NCBI RefSeq assembly: GCF_002266465.3
Contig: NZ_CP029427.2
Location: 1,304,501 to 1,368,500 of the forward strand
Reading direction: 5' to 3'
Length of the DNA stretch: 64,000 nt
Origin: Bradyrhizobium symbiodeficiens
GTDB taxonomy: Bacteria > Pseudomonadota > Alphaproteobacteria > Rhizobiales > Xanthobacteraceae
Shown: piece after piece, positions 49,365 to 57,545 of the stretch
Layout of the letters: each line of letters starts with the position of its first letter
How positions within the stretch are numbered: the stretch's first letter is position 1
Made by a program: the position numbers and the translations under genes
Notes under the pieces: generated by a model
Told to the model about the DNA's origin: nothing
Database searches by the model: none
The model's input: only the letters and a program-made list of their open reading frames with translations

Positions 49365-50390
49365 CTACGCCGTCGTCCCATCAATCGACCGCCGGATCAC
49401 CTTCTGCACATCCCCATTCGACAGGAACAAATCGTGGTTGATGATGCCCCAGCCTTCCGCTGACGCATCGACCACGCGCACGCCGAGCCGTGCGATGGCG
49501 GCCTTTTCGGCGGCGCCGACCCTCGTCATGCCGCCTGCGAGCTGTCCCGACAGCGCCAATGCGCGATCGTTCGTCGAGGCGATCACGGTGATCTTGCCGG
49601 CCAGCGGACCGATGCGCTGGATCGCCGACGAGAACACGTCCATGTCGATGTCGGGTGCGGCAAACACCACCGCGCCGATCTTGCCCGTGACGGTGTCGCC
49701 GTATTTCGCATAGAGTTGACGCAGGCTTTCGAGCGTCAGCATGGTTCCCATGCTGTGGGCGACAATGTGCACGCGGCCGGCGCCTGGTGTCGACACGAGC
49801 GCTGAGAGCACGCGTTCGAAAGCGTCGCGGGACCACATCGCGCTGTCGCGGTCATAGGCATAGTCGAACAGTCCGTCCTTGGAGGGCCAGGAGAACACCA
49901 TCGTCCGGCCGCGGAACTTGATCCCGTCGGAGAGGTGGGCGGCATCCAGCACGGCCGTCTCGAATGTCTGCTTGAAGCCGTGCACATAGATCAGCACGTC
50001 GCCTGTCCCGACCTGCGCGGCGAGATCGCCGGCGTCGGCCGACACCGGTTCGAGCCGATCAAGGCGCCAATCGCCGATTCCAACCGAGGCGAGAGAAAGA
50101 CGGCTCTCGTCCGGCGCCACCAGCCTGGCCCGCGCGATCGTCATGCTCGTCGCGCGCTCCGGCCCGAACCAGGGCTTCGTGCGACCGCCGTTCACGGGCT
50201 TGCGCGTGGTGGCGACGAGCACTGTGGGATCAGCTGACAGCGACGACGCGTCGAAGCGCGCGCCGGTCGCGCCGAGACCTGCGCATCCGCCGAGAGCAAC
50301 GGAACTCCCTGCCGACAGAAGTCCGCCCAGGACGGCGCGGCGCGAAACAACATGGCGGGAGTCGCGTTGCAGAAGAGATCTAACGATCAC
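49365..50390 (-). CDS. DUF900-type alpha/beta hydrolase, exported
   Basis: A 341-residue exported esterase/lipase-like protein. The N-terminus has a Tat motif (SRRAVLGG, about 16-23) and a possible lipobox (VALGGCAG, Cys about 36). The hydrolase domain matches DUF900: DVLIYVHGFKQTFETAV (about 131-147), VFSWPSKDG, then the nucleophile VAHSMGTMLTLESL (Ser about 215) and a C-terminal NHDLFLS with the probable catalytic histidine. It is convergent with the NERD-helicase gene. The lipid or ester substrate is unknown. Confidence 0.82.
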   Translation of the reverse strand: MIVRSLLQRDSRHVVSRRAVLGGLLSAGSSVALGGCAGLGATGARFDASSLSADPTVLVATTRKPVNGGRTKPWFGPERATSMTIARARLVAPDESRLSLASVGIGDWRLDRLEPVSADAGDLAAQVGTGDVLIYVHGFKQTFETAVLDAAHLSDGIKFRGRTMVFSWPSKDGLFDYAYDRDSAMWSRDAFERVLSALVSTPGAGRVHIVAHSMGTMLTLESLRQLYAKYGDTVTGKIGAVVFAAPDIDMDVFSSAIQRIGPLAGKITVIASTNDRALALSGQLAGGMTRVGAAEKAAIARLGVRVVDASAEGWGIINHDLFLSNGDVQKVIRRSIDGTTA

Positions 50391-50515
50391 ATGGAACCTT
50401 TGGGAACTTGCCCGCCATAACGCCGCCCCGCCCAGTCCCTGAATGACAATGCAGGCGAGAAGACGGCGGAGCAGCTTCGCGGTCGGTTCGTCACGGCGTT
50501 CGGACGAGCGTCAGA

Positions 50516-50770
50516 TCAGTCCGTGATTTCGATCGAATGGAGCGCGCACCACGCGCGAAGCGCTTGCTTTGGCGCGTCATTCTCGAAAACACGCCAGCGC
50601 TCGATCGCGCCTCGTCTGGCGACCAGCGACTTGAACTTCGGTTGGGCGCTTCGCTTGTCGAAATAATACACGTCATCAAAATCGTCCGGCAGAAGTTCGC
50701 GAAGGCGCGCAACGGCGCGGGCCAAATTGGATCGTCGGGCAAAACAGCCGCATCGGCTGTCAGCCCTCCG
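50516..50770 (-). pseudogene. UPF0158-like C-terminal fragment
   Basis: A short frame whose end resembles the C-terminus of UPF0158 proteins: FKSLVARRGAIERWRVFEN and then APKQALRAWCALHSIEI. Upstream the frame continues without start into low-complexity Arg/Ser-rich sequence that looks non-coding. I read it as a fragment of a decayed gene, not a functional protein. It lies within the 1077-bp gap between the DUF900 gene and the secreted hydrolase at 51468. Confidence 0.4.
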
Positions 50771-50829
50771 CCCACGAAAATATTCCACTTTACCGAAATT
50801 CGGAGTTATCGTATGTGTCGAGCCGTCCT

Positions 50830-51420
50830 CGCCCACATGAGGGGCGGTCGTACGTCGTTTCGAGCGCGGGCGGGGATTGCGGTGGACGCGGGGGGCGTCA
50901 AGGCGGAGCTTGCGCGTGCAGGGCGAGAGAACCTCGTGAGCGCGCGTGACCCGCGAAGACGAACGGCGCTCCTGCGTACGGCAAAACCGCGTCGTCCTGG
51001 CCGTCGTTGCCACGGTCAAGCTGTTCGAAGATGCGCGCGAGCTCAACCGGGCGAGCGGCATCGTCAATTCGAATGGCGAGGGAGGCCAAAAGGAAAGTTC
51101 GGCTCCCGGGAGAGCGCGGCATATTGGCCGTCAGACCATCGCGCAGGGAAGGCCTGGTATCGGCTGCCCTGTGTCTCCCCTGTGCACGGCGTGTGCATCT
51201 GTTCAGCACGGGGGTCTTTACGGGTGCCAGCCGGCGCCCGGCCTTCCCTGCACCCTTTCTTTCCGAGAGGGTGTGAAGAAGAGCACAGCTCGGGCAAATC
51301 ATTGCCGCGAGACCGCGAACGCGTGCCACGACCGACCTGCGACAATCGCGCACGGCTCGACAGGCCGGTTCCAGCTTGGCGCGAGGCCAGGTGCAACACA
51401 ATCTCAACCGAACACGCTTA
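50830..51420. repeat. Noncoding repeat-like region (Bradyrhizobium type, tentative)
   Basis: The stretch has overlapping spurious frames on both strands, GC-rich codons with no domain, and several short inverted repeats (for example CACCCT and AGGGTG at 51251-51273). From memory, similar sequences recur between genes in Bradyrhizobium and are often mis-called as proteins. I find no supported gene here. Confidence 0.4.
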
Positions 51421-51467
51421 GGCCTGTCACCTTCTCGTTCCACGCTTTCTTGCCACGGGTCTCCTGC

Positions 51468-52676
51468 ATGATATCGGCTTGGCGTTTCTCTCTCCTGCTG
51501 CTCGTCCAACTCCTCATGGGGGCCTCCGCCCACGCGCAGGAAGGCCAGGTCGTCAAATTACCGGCCGGCATCGAATATCAGCGCATTGCGCGCTGGGATG
51601 CCGATCAGCTCAACAAGATTCTGCAGGTCGATACGCCTGCCTTCGCCGGGATCACGACAGCCTACAGCCCGGCGCGCAATGCCGTCCGGCTCTATCGCGT
51701 GACCTATCCGTCCGTCGTGCCCGAGCGCGGCAACAAGCCGACGGTCGCCTCCGGCCTGCTCGCGATCCCCGAGGACAGCGGCACCTCGTTCCCGATGGTG
51801 TCGTATCAGCACGGCACCGTCTACGGGAAGCAGGAGGTTCCTTCGTTTCCGCAGCAGTCGCCGGAAACGCAATTGATGATCGCCCAGTTCGCAGGGCAGG
51901 GCTACGTGGTAGTCGGCGCCGACTATTTCGGGCTGGGCACGTCGTCCGAGCCGGAAGGCTACATGGTCAAGGCGAGCCACCAGCAGGCGACCTACGACAT
52001 GCTGATCGCAAGCCGCGCCGTGCTCGATCACCTCAAGCTCACCACAACGAAACTGTTTCTCGCCGGCTGGTCGCAAGGCGGGTTCGTGACCATGGCCATG
52101 CTCGAGAAGCTCGAGCAATCGGGCACCAAGGTCGACGCCGCCGCCACCGCGAGCGCGCCGGTCGACGCGTTCGTGGCGCTGAACGGCTTTCTCAGCTTCC
52201 CGCGCAAGAACGATGCGAGCTGGGTGAATTCGCTATTCATCCTGACGGCATTCTCGTTCGAGAATTATTACGGCGTGCCGGGGCTCGCGCGCTCGCTGAT
52301 CGCGGATGCCTATTACGACGTGTCGCGCAAGGCTTACACGCGCGAACCCTTCAATCCGGCCGACGTCCCCACCGACCTGCACAAGCTGATCCGCGCCGAC
52401 TATTTCGATCCGCAGTTCTTTGCGGCATCGGCCTACGGACGGCTGGTCGCGCAGACCCAGGCGTATCGCTGGATCGTCAAGAGCCCGGTCCGCAACTATT
52501 ACGGCGAGACCGACGAAGCCATCAGCGTCGGGCTGGGCCAGCTCGCCATGACCTATCAGCGCGCGATCGGCAGCGGCAACATGGCGGTCGAGGCCGTCTC
52601 GACCGGCAGCACCAGCCATCGCGGCACCTTCGCGACGGCGGTGCCGAAGTGGAAATCCTGGTTTGACGGGCTCTGA
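51468..52676 (+). CDS. Secreted alpha/beta hydrolase (lipase-like)
   Basis: A 402-residue exported hydrolase. The signal peptide ends at SAHAQ (about residue 24). The nucleophile motif is LAGWSQGGFVTMA (Ser about 203) in an alpha/beta-hydrolase fold; the strand YVVVGADYFGLG (about 147-158) resembles the secreted hydrolase at 21429, so the two are distant relatives. The C-terminal SHRGTFATAV may supply the catalytic histidine. I chose the ATG at 51468, where the signal peptide begins; the frame is open to 50946 through the repeat-like region. It is followed by an amidohydrolase gene after 165 bp. Confidence 0.78.
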   Translation: MISAWRFSLLLLVQLLMGASAHAQEGQVVKLPAGIEYQRIARWDADQLNKILQVDTPAFAGITTAYSPARNAVRLYRVTYPSVVPERGNKPTVASGLLAIPEDSGTSFPMVSYQHGTVYGKQEVPSFPQQSPETQLMIAQFAGQGYVVVGADYFGLGTSSEPEGYMVKASHQQATYDMLIASRAVLDHLKLTTTKLFLAGWSQGGFVTMAMLEKLEQSGTKVDAAATASAPVDAFVALNGFLSFPRKNDASWVNSLFILTAFSFENYYGVPGLARSLIADAYYDVSRKAYTREPFNPADVPTDLHKLIRADYFDPQFFAASAYGRLVAQTQAYRWIVKSPVRNYYGETDEAISVGLGQLAMTYQRAIGSGNMAVEAVSTGSTSHRGTFATAVPKWKSWFDGL

Positions 52677-52841
52677 TGGCGCGCGCGATTCCGCATGATG
52701 CGTCGGCATCGGCGGCGGTAGTCGTTCCCCCGAAAATCTGCCTCTATGCGCGCCGGGACGGTGCGCGATGCGGCCGGTCTCCGCCTCCAAAGCTGCTGCC
52801 GGGCCTTTGGCGGTTTTGGCAATAGCTTTCGGAGTGACGAT

Positions 52842-54332
52842 ATGAGCGGGTTGGTAATCAGCGGCGGCCGGGTGGTGGACCCCGCGAGCGGGATGGACGC
52901 CGTTGGCGATGTGGCGGTGGTGGACGGCAGGATCGCTGCCGTCGGCACGGACCTCGGCGGCGCCGAGCGGGTGATAGACGCCACCGGCCTCGTGGTCGCG
53001 CCCGGCTTCATCGACCTGCACGCGCATGGCCAGTCCATTCCGGCCGACCGCATGCAGGCGTTCGACGGCGTCACGACGACGCTCGATCTCGAGGCCGGCG
53101 TGCTGCCGGTCGGGTCCTGGTACGAGCGCCAGGCGAGAAAAGGCCGGGTGCTGAACTACGGCGCCGCCACAAACTGGGCGTTTGCGCGCATCGGCGCGAT
53201 GACGGGCTCGAACGCCGAGAGCTCGCTGGAGGCGTTCGGCAATGCCATGCGCGATCGCCGCTGGATGGACAATGTGGCGAGCGATGCGGAAGTCGCGGGC
53301 GTTCTCGAGCGTCTCGGCCGTGGCCTCGACGAGGGCGGCATCGGCATCGGCATCCTCAATGCCTACGCGCCGGGCGCCGGCGTGCAGGAGCTGACCGCGG
53401 TCTGCCAGCTCGCCGCGGCGCAGAACGTGCCGACCTTCACCCATGTCGCCTTCATGTCGCGCATCGACCCCGAAAGCGCGGTGGAAGCCTATATCCGCCT
53501 GATCGGTTATGCCGGCGCCACCGGCGCGCACATGCACATCTGCCATTTCAACTCGTCGAGCAAGACCGACGTCGAGCGTTGCCGCGCGCTGATCGCGAAA
53601 GCGCAGGCGCAGGGCCTGCCCATCACGGTCGAGGCCTATCCTTACGGCACCGGCTCCACCGTGCTGGCCGCGGCCTTCTTCAGCGACCCCGAATTCGTCG
53701 AGCGCAACGGCACCGGCTACGATTCGGTGCAGCGCGTGACCGACGGCTATCGCTTCCACGACCGCGAGGAGCTCCTGAAGGCGCAGGCCGAAGAGCCGTC
53801 CTCGCTGGTGCTCTGGCACATCCTCGACATCGAGAACAATGCGCATCACCGCGACCTGCTCGACATGTCGGTGCTGTATCCCGGCGGCGCGATCGCGTCC
53901 GATGCGATGCCGTGGACGACGTCGGACGGCAAGACCTACACCGGCGATGCCTGGCCGCTGCCTGACGATGCCACCTCGCATCCGCGCTCGGCCGGCTGCT
54001 TCACCCGCTTCATCCGCGAATGGGTGCGCGAGCGCAAGACCGTGTCGCTGCTCGAAGGCGTGCGCAAATGCGCGCTGATCCCGGCGGAAATCCTGGCACA
54101 GAGCACGCCGGCCATGCGTGCCAAGGGCCGGCTCGCGAAGGACGCGGACGCCGACATCGTCGTGTTCGACTACGAACAACTCTCCGACCGCGCCACCTTC
54201 ACGGCGATGAACCGTCCCTCCGAAGGCGTGCGGCATCTCGTGGTCAGCGGCCAGGTGCTGATCAGTGATGGCGCGCTGGACCTCGCGGCGCGGCCGGGCA
54301 AGCCGGTGCGCCGCCCCGTCGTCGGGGGCTGA
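52842..54332 (+). CDS. Amidohydrolase, N-acyl-D-amino-acid deacylase-like
   Basis: A 496-residue metal-dependent amidohydrolase. The N-terminal beta-sandwich leads to GFIDLHAHGQ with the metal ligands His60 and His62. Further ligands are probably in FTHVAFMS and HMHICHFN, and VASDAMPW carries the catalytic Asp. The C-terminal GRLAKDADADIVVFD is the family's closing strand pattern. It resembles D-aminoacylases and N-acyl-D-glutamate deacylases. The ATG at 52842 follows GGAGTGAC; an open frame extends to 52746. It is followed after 3 bp by a G3E GTPase, likely its metallochaperone. Confidence 0.85.
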   Translation: MSGLVISGGRVVDPASGMDAVGDVAVVDGRIAAVGTDLGGAERVIDATGLVVAPGFIDLHAHGQSIPADRMQAFDGVTTTLDLEAGVLPVGSWYERQARKGRVLNYGAATNWAFARIGAMTGSNAESSLEAFGNAMRDRRWMDNVASDAEVAGVLERLGRGLDEGGIGIGILNAYAPGAGVQELTAVCQLAAAQNVPTFTHVAFMSRIDPESAVEAYIRLIGYAGATGAHMHICHFNSSSKTDVERCRALIAKAQAQGLPITVEAYPYGTGSTVLAAAFFSDPEFVERNGTGYDSVQRVTDGYRFHDREELLKAQAEEPSSLVLWHILDIENNAHHRDLLDMSVLYPGGAIASDAMPWTTSDGKTYTGDAWPLPDDATSHPRSAGCFTRFIREWVRERKTVSLLEGVRKCALIPAEILAQSTPAMRAKGRLAKDADADIVVFDYEQLSDRATFTAMNRPSEGVRHLVVSGQVLISDGALDLAARPGKPVRRPVVGG

Positions 54333-54335
54333 CCC

Positions 54336-55262
54336 ATGCCGGTCCCCATTCTCCTGGTGACGGGCTTTCTGGGGGCGGGCAAGACCACGGTGGTGAACCA
54401 TCTGCTGGCGCATGCGGAGGGACGGCGGATCGCCGCGATCGTCAACGATTTCGGCGCCATCAACATCGATGCGGAACTGATCGCGGGCGCCAGCGACGGC
54501 GTGGTCAGTCTCGCCAACGGCTGCATCTGCTGCTCGCTCGAAGGCGATCTGCTGCGCACGCTCTCGACGCTGCTGCGGCGGGATCCGAAGCCCGAACATA
54601 TCGTCATCGAGACCAGCGGCGTCGCCGATCCCGCCGACATCGTTCGAAATCTGATGGACCCGGTGATCCTGCGCGAGGCGCCGCTGGAGACGGTGCTGTG
54701 CGTGATCGACGCCGCGACACCGCTGGCCGCGCTGGACGACGCCCTCCAGCGTTCGCAATTGCGCGTTGCCGATATCGTGGCCTTGACCAAGCTGGATCTG
54801 GCGGACGAGGGCGCGGGTACGCGGATGCGTCAGGCCATCCGCGCCTTGCGCCTTCCTGCCGTGGTGGTCGATGCGCGGCATGGCGAGATTCCGTCCGCGC
54901 TGCTATTTCCAGCGAACGTCGCGCGTGCACCCGCGCAGCGCGATCCGGGCCCGAAACGCCCGACAGAAGAGCGCTTCGAGACGCTGAGCTGGACGTCGGA
55001 CCGCCCGATCTCGCTGCCCCGCCTGCAGCAGGCCATCGGCAGACTGGCGCCGAAACTGGCGCGCGCCAAAGGCCTGTTCGAAACCATCGAGCAGCCCGGA
55101 CGCCAGGTGGTGTTTCAATTCGCCGCGGGCCGCGCCACGCTGGCCCCGGGCGATGCGCCCGCGCCGGGCGTGCCGCGGACGCGAATCGTGTTCATCGCCG
55201 AGCTCGGCGTGCTGTCGAAAGCCGAACTCGACGGCATCATGGAGGCTTGCGTTGCCGGTTGA
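54336..55262 (+). CDS. G3E GTPase metallochaperone (CobW/COG0523)
   Basis: A 308-residue P-loop GTPase that inserts metal into a partner protein. Motifs: Walker A TGFLGAGKTT (about 9-18), NDFG, the metal-binding CxCC as NGCICCSLEG (Cys63, Cys65, Cys66), ETSGVADP (Walker B region) and TKLD (guanine specificity). The C-terminal CobW_C domain spans about 215-300. It starts 3 bp after the amidohydrolase stop, so the pair is co-transcribed; by analogy with other COG0523 pairs it should deliver zinc or another metal to that amidohydrolase. No Zur-type site was seen. Confidence 0.88.
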   Translation: MPVPILLVTGFLGAGKTTVVNHLLAHAEGRRIAAIVNDFGAINIDAELIAGASDGVVSLANGCICCSLEGDLLRTLSTLLRRDPKPEHIVIETSGVADPADIVRNLMDPVILREAPLETVLCVIDAATPLAALDDALQRSQLRVADIVALTKLDLADEGAGTRMRQAIRALRLPAVVVDARHGEIPSALLFPANVARAPAQRDPGPKRPTEERFETLSWTSDRPISLPRLQQAIGRLAPKLARAKGLFETIEQPGRQVVFQFAAGRATLAPGDAPAPGVPRTRIVFIAELGVLSKAELDGIMEACVAG

Positions 55263-55275
55263 GACTGGAGTCGCC

Positions 55276-55653
55276 TCACGCGAACTGCGCGATGCCGTGA
55301 CCGACGGACCAGTTCTCCTTGGGGGCATCGAGCACGTTTACGAACACGTCCTCGGGGCGGATGCCAGGATTTTCGCCGAGCAGCTCCGCGATCCGGCGAT
55401 ACAGCGCCTTCTTCTGTTCAGGGGTCCGCGAGGCGAACACGGTGATCTGAATCAGCACCGCATCAATGCTACGCTCGACGCCGTAGGCATTGCCGCAGCG
55501 GAAGTTCGCCGGCTCATGCTCGGTGATGGCCATGAACGCATCGCCCTCGGGCACGTTGAGCGCCTCGCGCATGGCGCGATAGAGGCCGTCCAGGATCGCC
55601 TGCCGGTAGGCTTCCGGCTTGCCGGCGCGCATCGAGATGTGAAGGAGAGGCAT
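55276..55653 (-). CDS. Tautomerase-family protein (MIF/4-OT superfamily)
   Basis: A 125-residue single tautomerase domain. It begins MPLLHISMRAG with the catalytic N-terminal proline. The pattern VFASRTPEQKKALYRRIAE (about 70-88) and the end VFVNVLDAPKENWSVGHG (about 103-120) are typical of the family that keto-enolises or dehalogenates small acids. I chose the ATG at 55653, which exposes the proline; the frame is open to 55761. It is divergent from a TetR regulator; two TTGACA-n3-TGTCAA operators lie between them. Confidence 0.85.
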   Translation of the reverse strand: MPLLHISMRAGKPEAYRQAILDGLYRAMREALNVPEGDAFMAITEHEPANFRCGNAYGVERSIDAVLIQITVFASRTPEQKKALYRRIAELLGENPGIRPEDVFVNVLDAPKENWSVGHGIAQFA

Positions 55654-55752
55654 CGTGGGTCCATTTGCATGCGGGCGCGGACGGCCATGGCGCGTCATCC
55701 GCGCCGGCGGTCCAGCTCGTTGACGAAACGGCCTATCAATCCCAGTTAGTTT

Positions 55753-55767
55753 TTGACACATTGTCTA
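55753..55767. promoter_or_regulatory. TetR-type operator, half-degenerate copy
   Basis: TTGACA-CAT-TGTCTA, a near-perfect inverted repeat with a 3-bp spacer. It differs from the copy at 55780-55794 only in the last two positions and the spacer; the centres are 27 bp apart. It lies between the divergent tautomerase and TetR genes. Confidence 0.6.
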
Positions 55768-55779
55768 GAAAGCATGTTC

Positions 55780-55794
55780 TTGACATCGTGTCAA
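55780..55794. promoter_or_regulatory. TetR-type operator, perfect copy
   Basis: TTGACA-TCG-TGTCAA, a perfect 15-bp inverted repeat, 20 bp before the TTG start of the adjacent TetR gene. Its position fits autorepression together with control of the divergent tautomerase gene. Confidence 0.65.
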
Positions 55795-55813
55795 ATAATT
55801 TAGAGGAGCAGGT

Positions 55814-56413
55814 TTGAGGCCGCGCGAATTCGATCACGACGAGGTCCTGCGCATCGCGTTCGACCAGTTCTGGCGCAACGGCGTGCGCGGCACCTCGCTG
55901 TCCGACATCGCGCGCGATGCCGGGGTCCAACGCGGCAGCCTCTACAACGCCTTCGGCAGCAAGGAAGCGCTGTTCCTGCAGGCCTATGAACGCTACGCGG
56001 GGGATTATCTCGCAGCGCTGCAGAAAGCCCTGGCGACGGGCAGCTTGCGAAAGCGCCTCACGGCGTTCTTCGATCTGACCATCACCAATTTCCGCGCGGG
56101 CAAGCCGCCGCGGGGATGTCCGACCACGCGCGGCCTGATGGAGCTCGGCGCCGCCGAAGGCGAGGGGCTCGATGAAGACGCGCGCCTGGTCTTTGCGGGC
56201 CTCATCTCGCGCATCACCGCTCTGGTGCAAGACACGTTGTCGGCCGGTGCGGCGCGCGGCGAGTTCGACGGCAATGCCGCGGCCGCGGCGCTGCACATCG
56301 TCACCGTGACGCGCGGCCTCGCCGTGCTCGAACGTGCCTTCGACGACGAGCCCCAATTGCGCAAGATCGCTGCGCACACCATCGATCTCCTGCTCGGCAG
56401 GAAGGGCGGCTAG
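55814..56413 (+). CDS. TetR/AcrR-family regulator
   Basis: A 199-residue repressor. The N-terminal HTH is residues about 8-50 (DHDEVLRIAFDQFWRNG, then LSDIARDAGVQRGSLYNAFG), followed by the ligand domain with CPTTRGLMELGAA (about 96-108), typical of the NemR/YxaF-like subgroup that senses electrophiles through a Cys. The start is TTG with GAGGAG 6 bp upstream; no ATG fits. It is divergent from the tautomerase, and two TTGACA-n3-TGTCAA repeats lie between, so the pair is probably an autoregulated inducible unit. Confidence 0.88.
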   Translation: MRPREFDHDEVLRIAFDQFWRNGVRGTSLSDIARDAGVQRGSLYNAFGSKEALFLQAYERYAGDYLAALQKALATGSLRKRLTAFFDLTITNFRAGKPPRGCPTTRGLMELGAAEGEGLDEDARLVFAGLISRITALVQDTLSAGAARGEFDGNAAAAALHIVTVTRGLAVLERAFDDEPQLRKIAAHTIDLLLGRKGG

Positions 56414-56416
56414 GTG

Positions 56417-56884
56417 TCAGCACAACGCAAGCGCGTTGACCGCCCGCGTCGCTGCATCTTCCTGGCCGGAGCCGACGAAGGCGCAGACGATGGATTCGAG
56501 CTCGCCCGGCTGCTTGCGGCGCGCGACCGCAAGAAACCGCATCAATTCAGTCTCGTCCTTCGACAGCCGACGACAGGACGGCGGCATGAAACACAGCTCG
56601 CATGGCCGGCCGCTGCGCAGGATTCTCACCAGCGCGGCCACCCGCGCCACCAGCAGCGGACTGTCGGCAATATCAGGCGCCTCGTCGGCAAAGCGATAGG
56701 CGGCTTCCCAGCAATCGGAGGCGCCGGTCGAATAGGCCGCTCCGATGAAGCGGAACAGCGACAGCGCGACGCGGCAGAAATCATCGTAATTGTCGACGCA
56801 GGGGCGCGCTCCAAGCGCGGACTGGAGCGGACAGAGCCGCGATTGGCCGGCGTCCGGCACAGAACCGCAAATATCGGGGGTCAT
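56417..56884 (-). CDS. Unknown cytoplasmic protein, Cys-containing (155 aa)
   Basis: A 155-residue protein of unknown function. It has no signal or membrane segment. Cysteines at CGSVPD (about 5), RLCPLQ, RPCVDN, FCRVA, SDCWEA, and a closely placed group CELCFMPPSC (about 101-110) suggest metal binding, but no known cluster pattern is matched. The second half is helical (LMRFLAVARRKQPGELES). It starts 11 bp after the stop of the gene at 56896 and is surely co-translated with it. I chose the ATG at 56884 in a frame that is open to 57478. Confidence 0.6.
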   Translation of the reverse strand: MTPDICGSVPDAGQSRLCPLQSALGARPCVDNYDDFCRVALSLFRFIGAAYSTGASDCWEAAYRFADEAPDIADSPLLVARVAALVRILRSGRPCELCFMPPSCRRLSKDETELMRFLAVARRKQPGELESIVCAFVGSGQEDAATRAVNALALC

Positions 56885-56895
56885 GAACGGTCTCG

Positions 56896-57396
56896 TCAGT
56901 GCAATGTCGGACTTCCGACCAGCCAGCTCTTCATCGCCATGGTCCGGTCCCGGTCGAATGACCGCACCTGCCGGTCGGGCAGGATGAGACCCGCGACGCG
57001 GAAGATCGCGGCGAGCCCCCGCACCGGCGCCAACGCCCAATCGGCACCGACCGGCGGCAGCCAGCTCTCGAACCGTTCGCGCACGATGTCGATGCGATCC
57101 TGCTGTGCCGCGGCGATGGCGTGCAGAATCCCTTGCTCGCTGTCCGATATGCGCGGACAGGTCGGGCAGTGCACTTCGATCGCGGTGTGGGCCGTGCAGG
57201 CGAAGATCTCGATGATGGATTCCAGCGAAAGCACGGCATCGCCGACGCGGAAATGGTCGTACACCTCCTGGATGTCGGCTGCGGTCGGAACGGCGCCTCC
57301 ACTGCGTGCCTTGGCGCGAAATCCCCAGATGAAGAGTCGCTCCGCGGCGCTGAGCGCCGGAAGCTCGAGAGATCCTGATGATGTCGATTGATGCAT
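56896..57396 (-). CDS. Unknown cytoplasmic protein with CPTC motif (166 aa)
   Basis: A 166-residue protein of unknown function. It has a helical N-terminal half (LSAAERLFIWGFRAKARSG, about 14-32) and a HCPTCP motif (about 83-88) that may bind metal, after FACTAHTAIEV. The C-terminal half is mixed. The ATG at 57396 was chosen because the sequence upstream to 57483 is Arg-rich without character. It is the first gene of a two-gene unit with the Cys-containing protein at 56417. I recall uncharacterised proteins like this in Bradyrhizobium but no function. Confidence 0.6.
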   Translation of the reverse strand: MHQSTSSGSLELPALSAAERLFIWGFRAKARSGGAVPTAADIQEVYDHFRVGDAVLSLESIIEIFACTAHTAIEVHCPTCPRISDSEQGILHAIAAAQQDRIDIVRERFESWLPPVGADWALAPVRGLAAIFRVAGLILPDRQVRSFDRDRTMAMKSWLVGSPTLH

Positions 57397-57545
57397 GGAG
57401 CCTCTGGATCCTGGCTGCGCCCGCGCCGCAGCTGGCGCTGATCGTCTGCATCGATCGTTCTGCCGGAGCTCTCTCCAAGTCAACGCTCGCAGGGGCGATA
57501 TCGAGGGCTTCTAGATTTGAAGAGGTTTAGATTCGAATGCCTGAG

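Noticed and set aside
52233..54881. Very long minus-strand open frame (882 codons) opposite the hydrolase, amidohydrolase and G3E GTPase genes
   Set aside because: It mirrors GC-rich codons of three well-supported plus-strand genes and has no domain of its own; it is a shadow frame.
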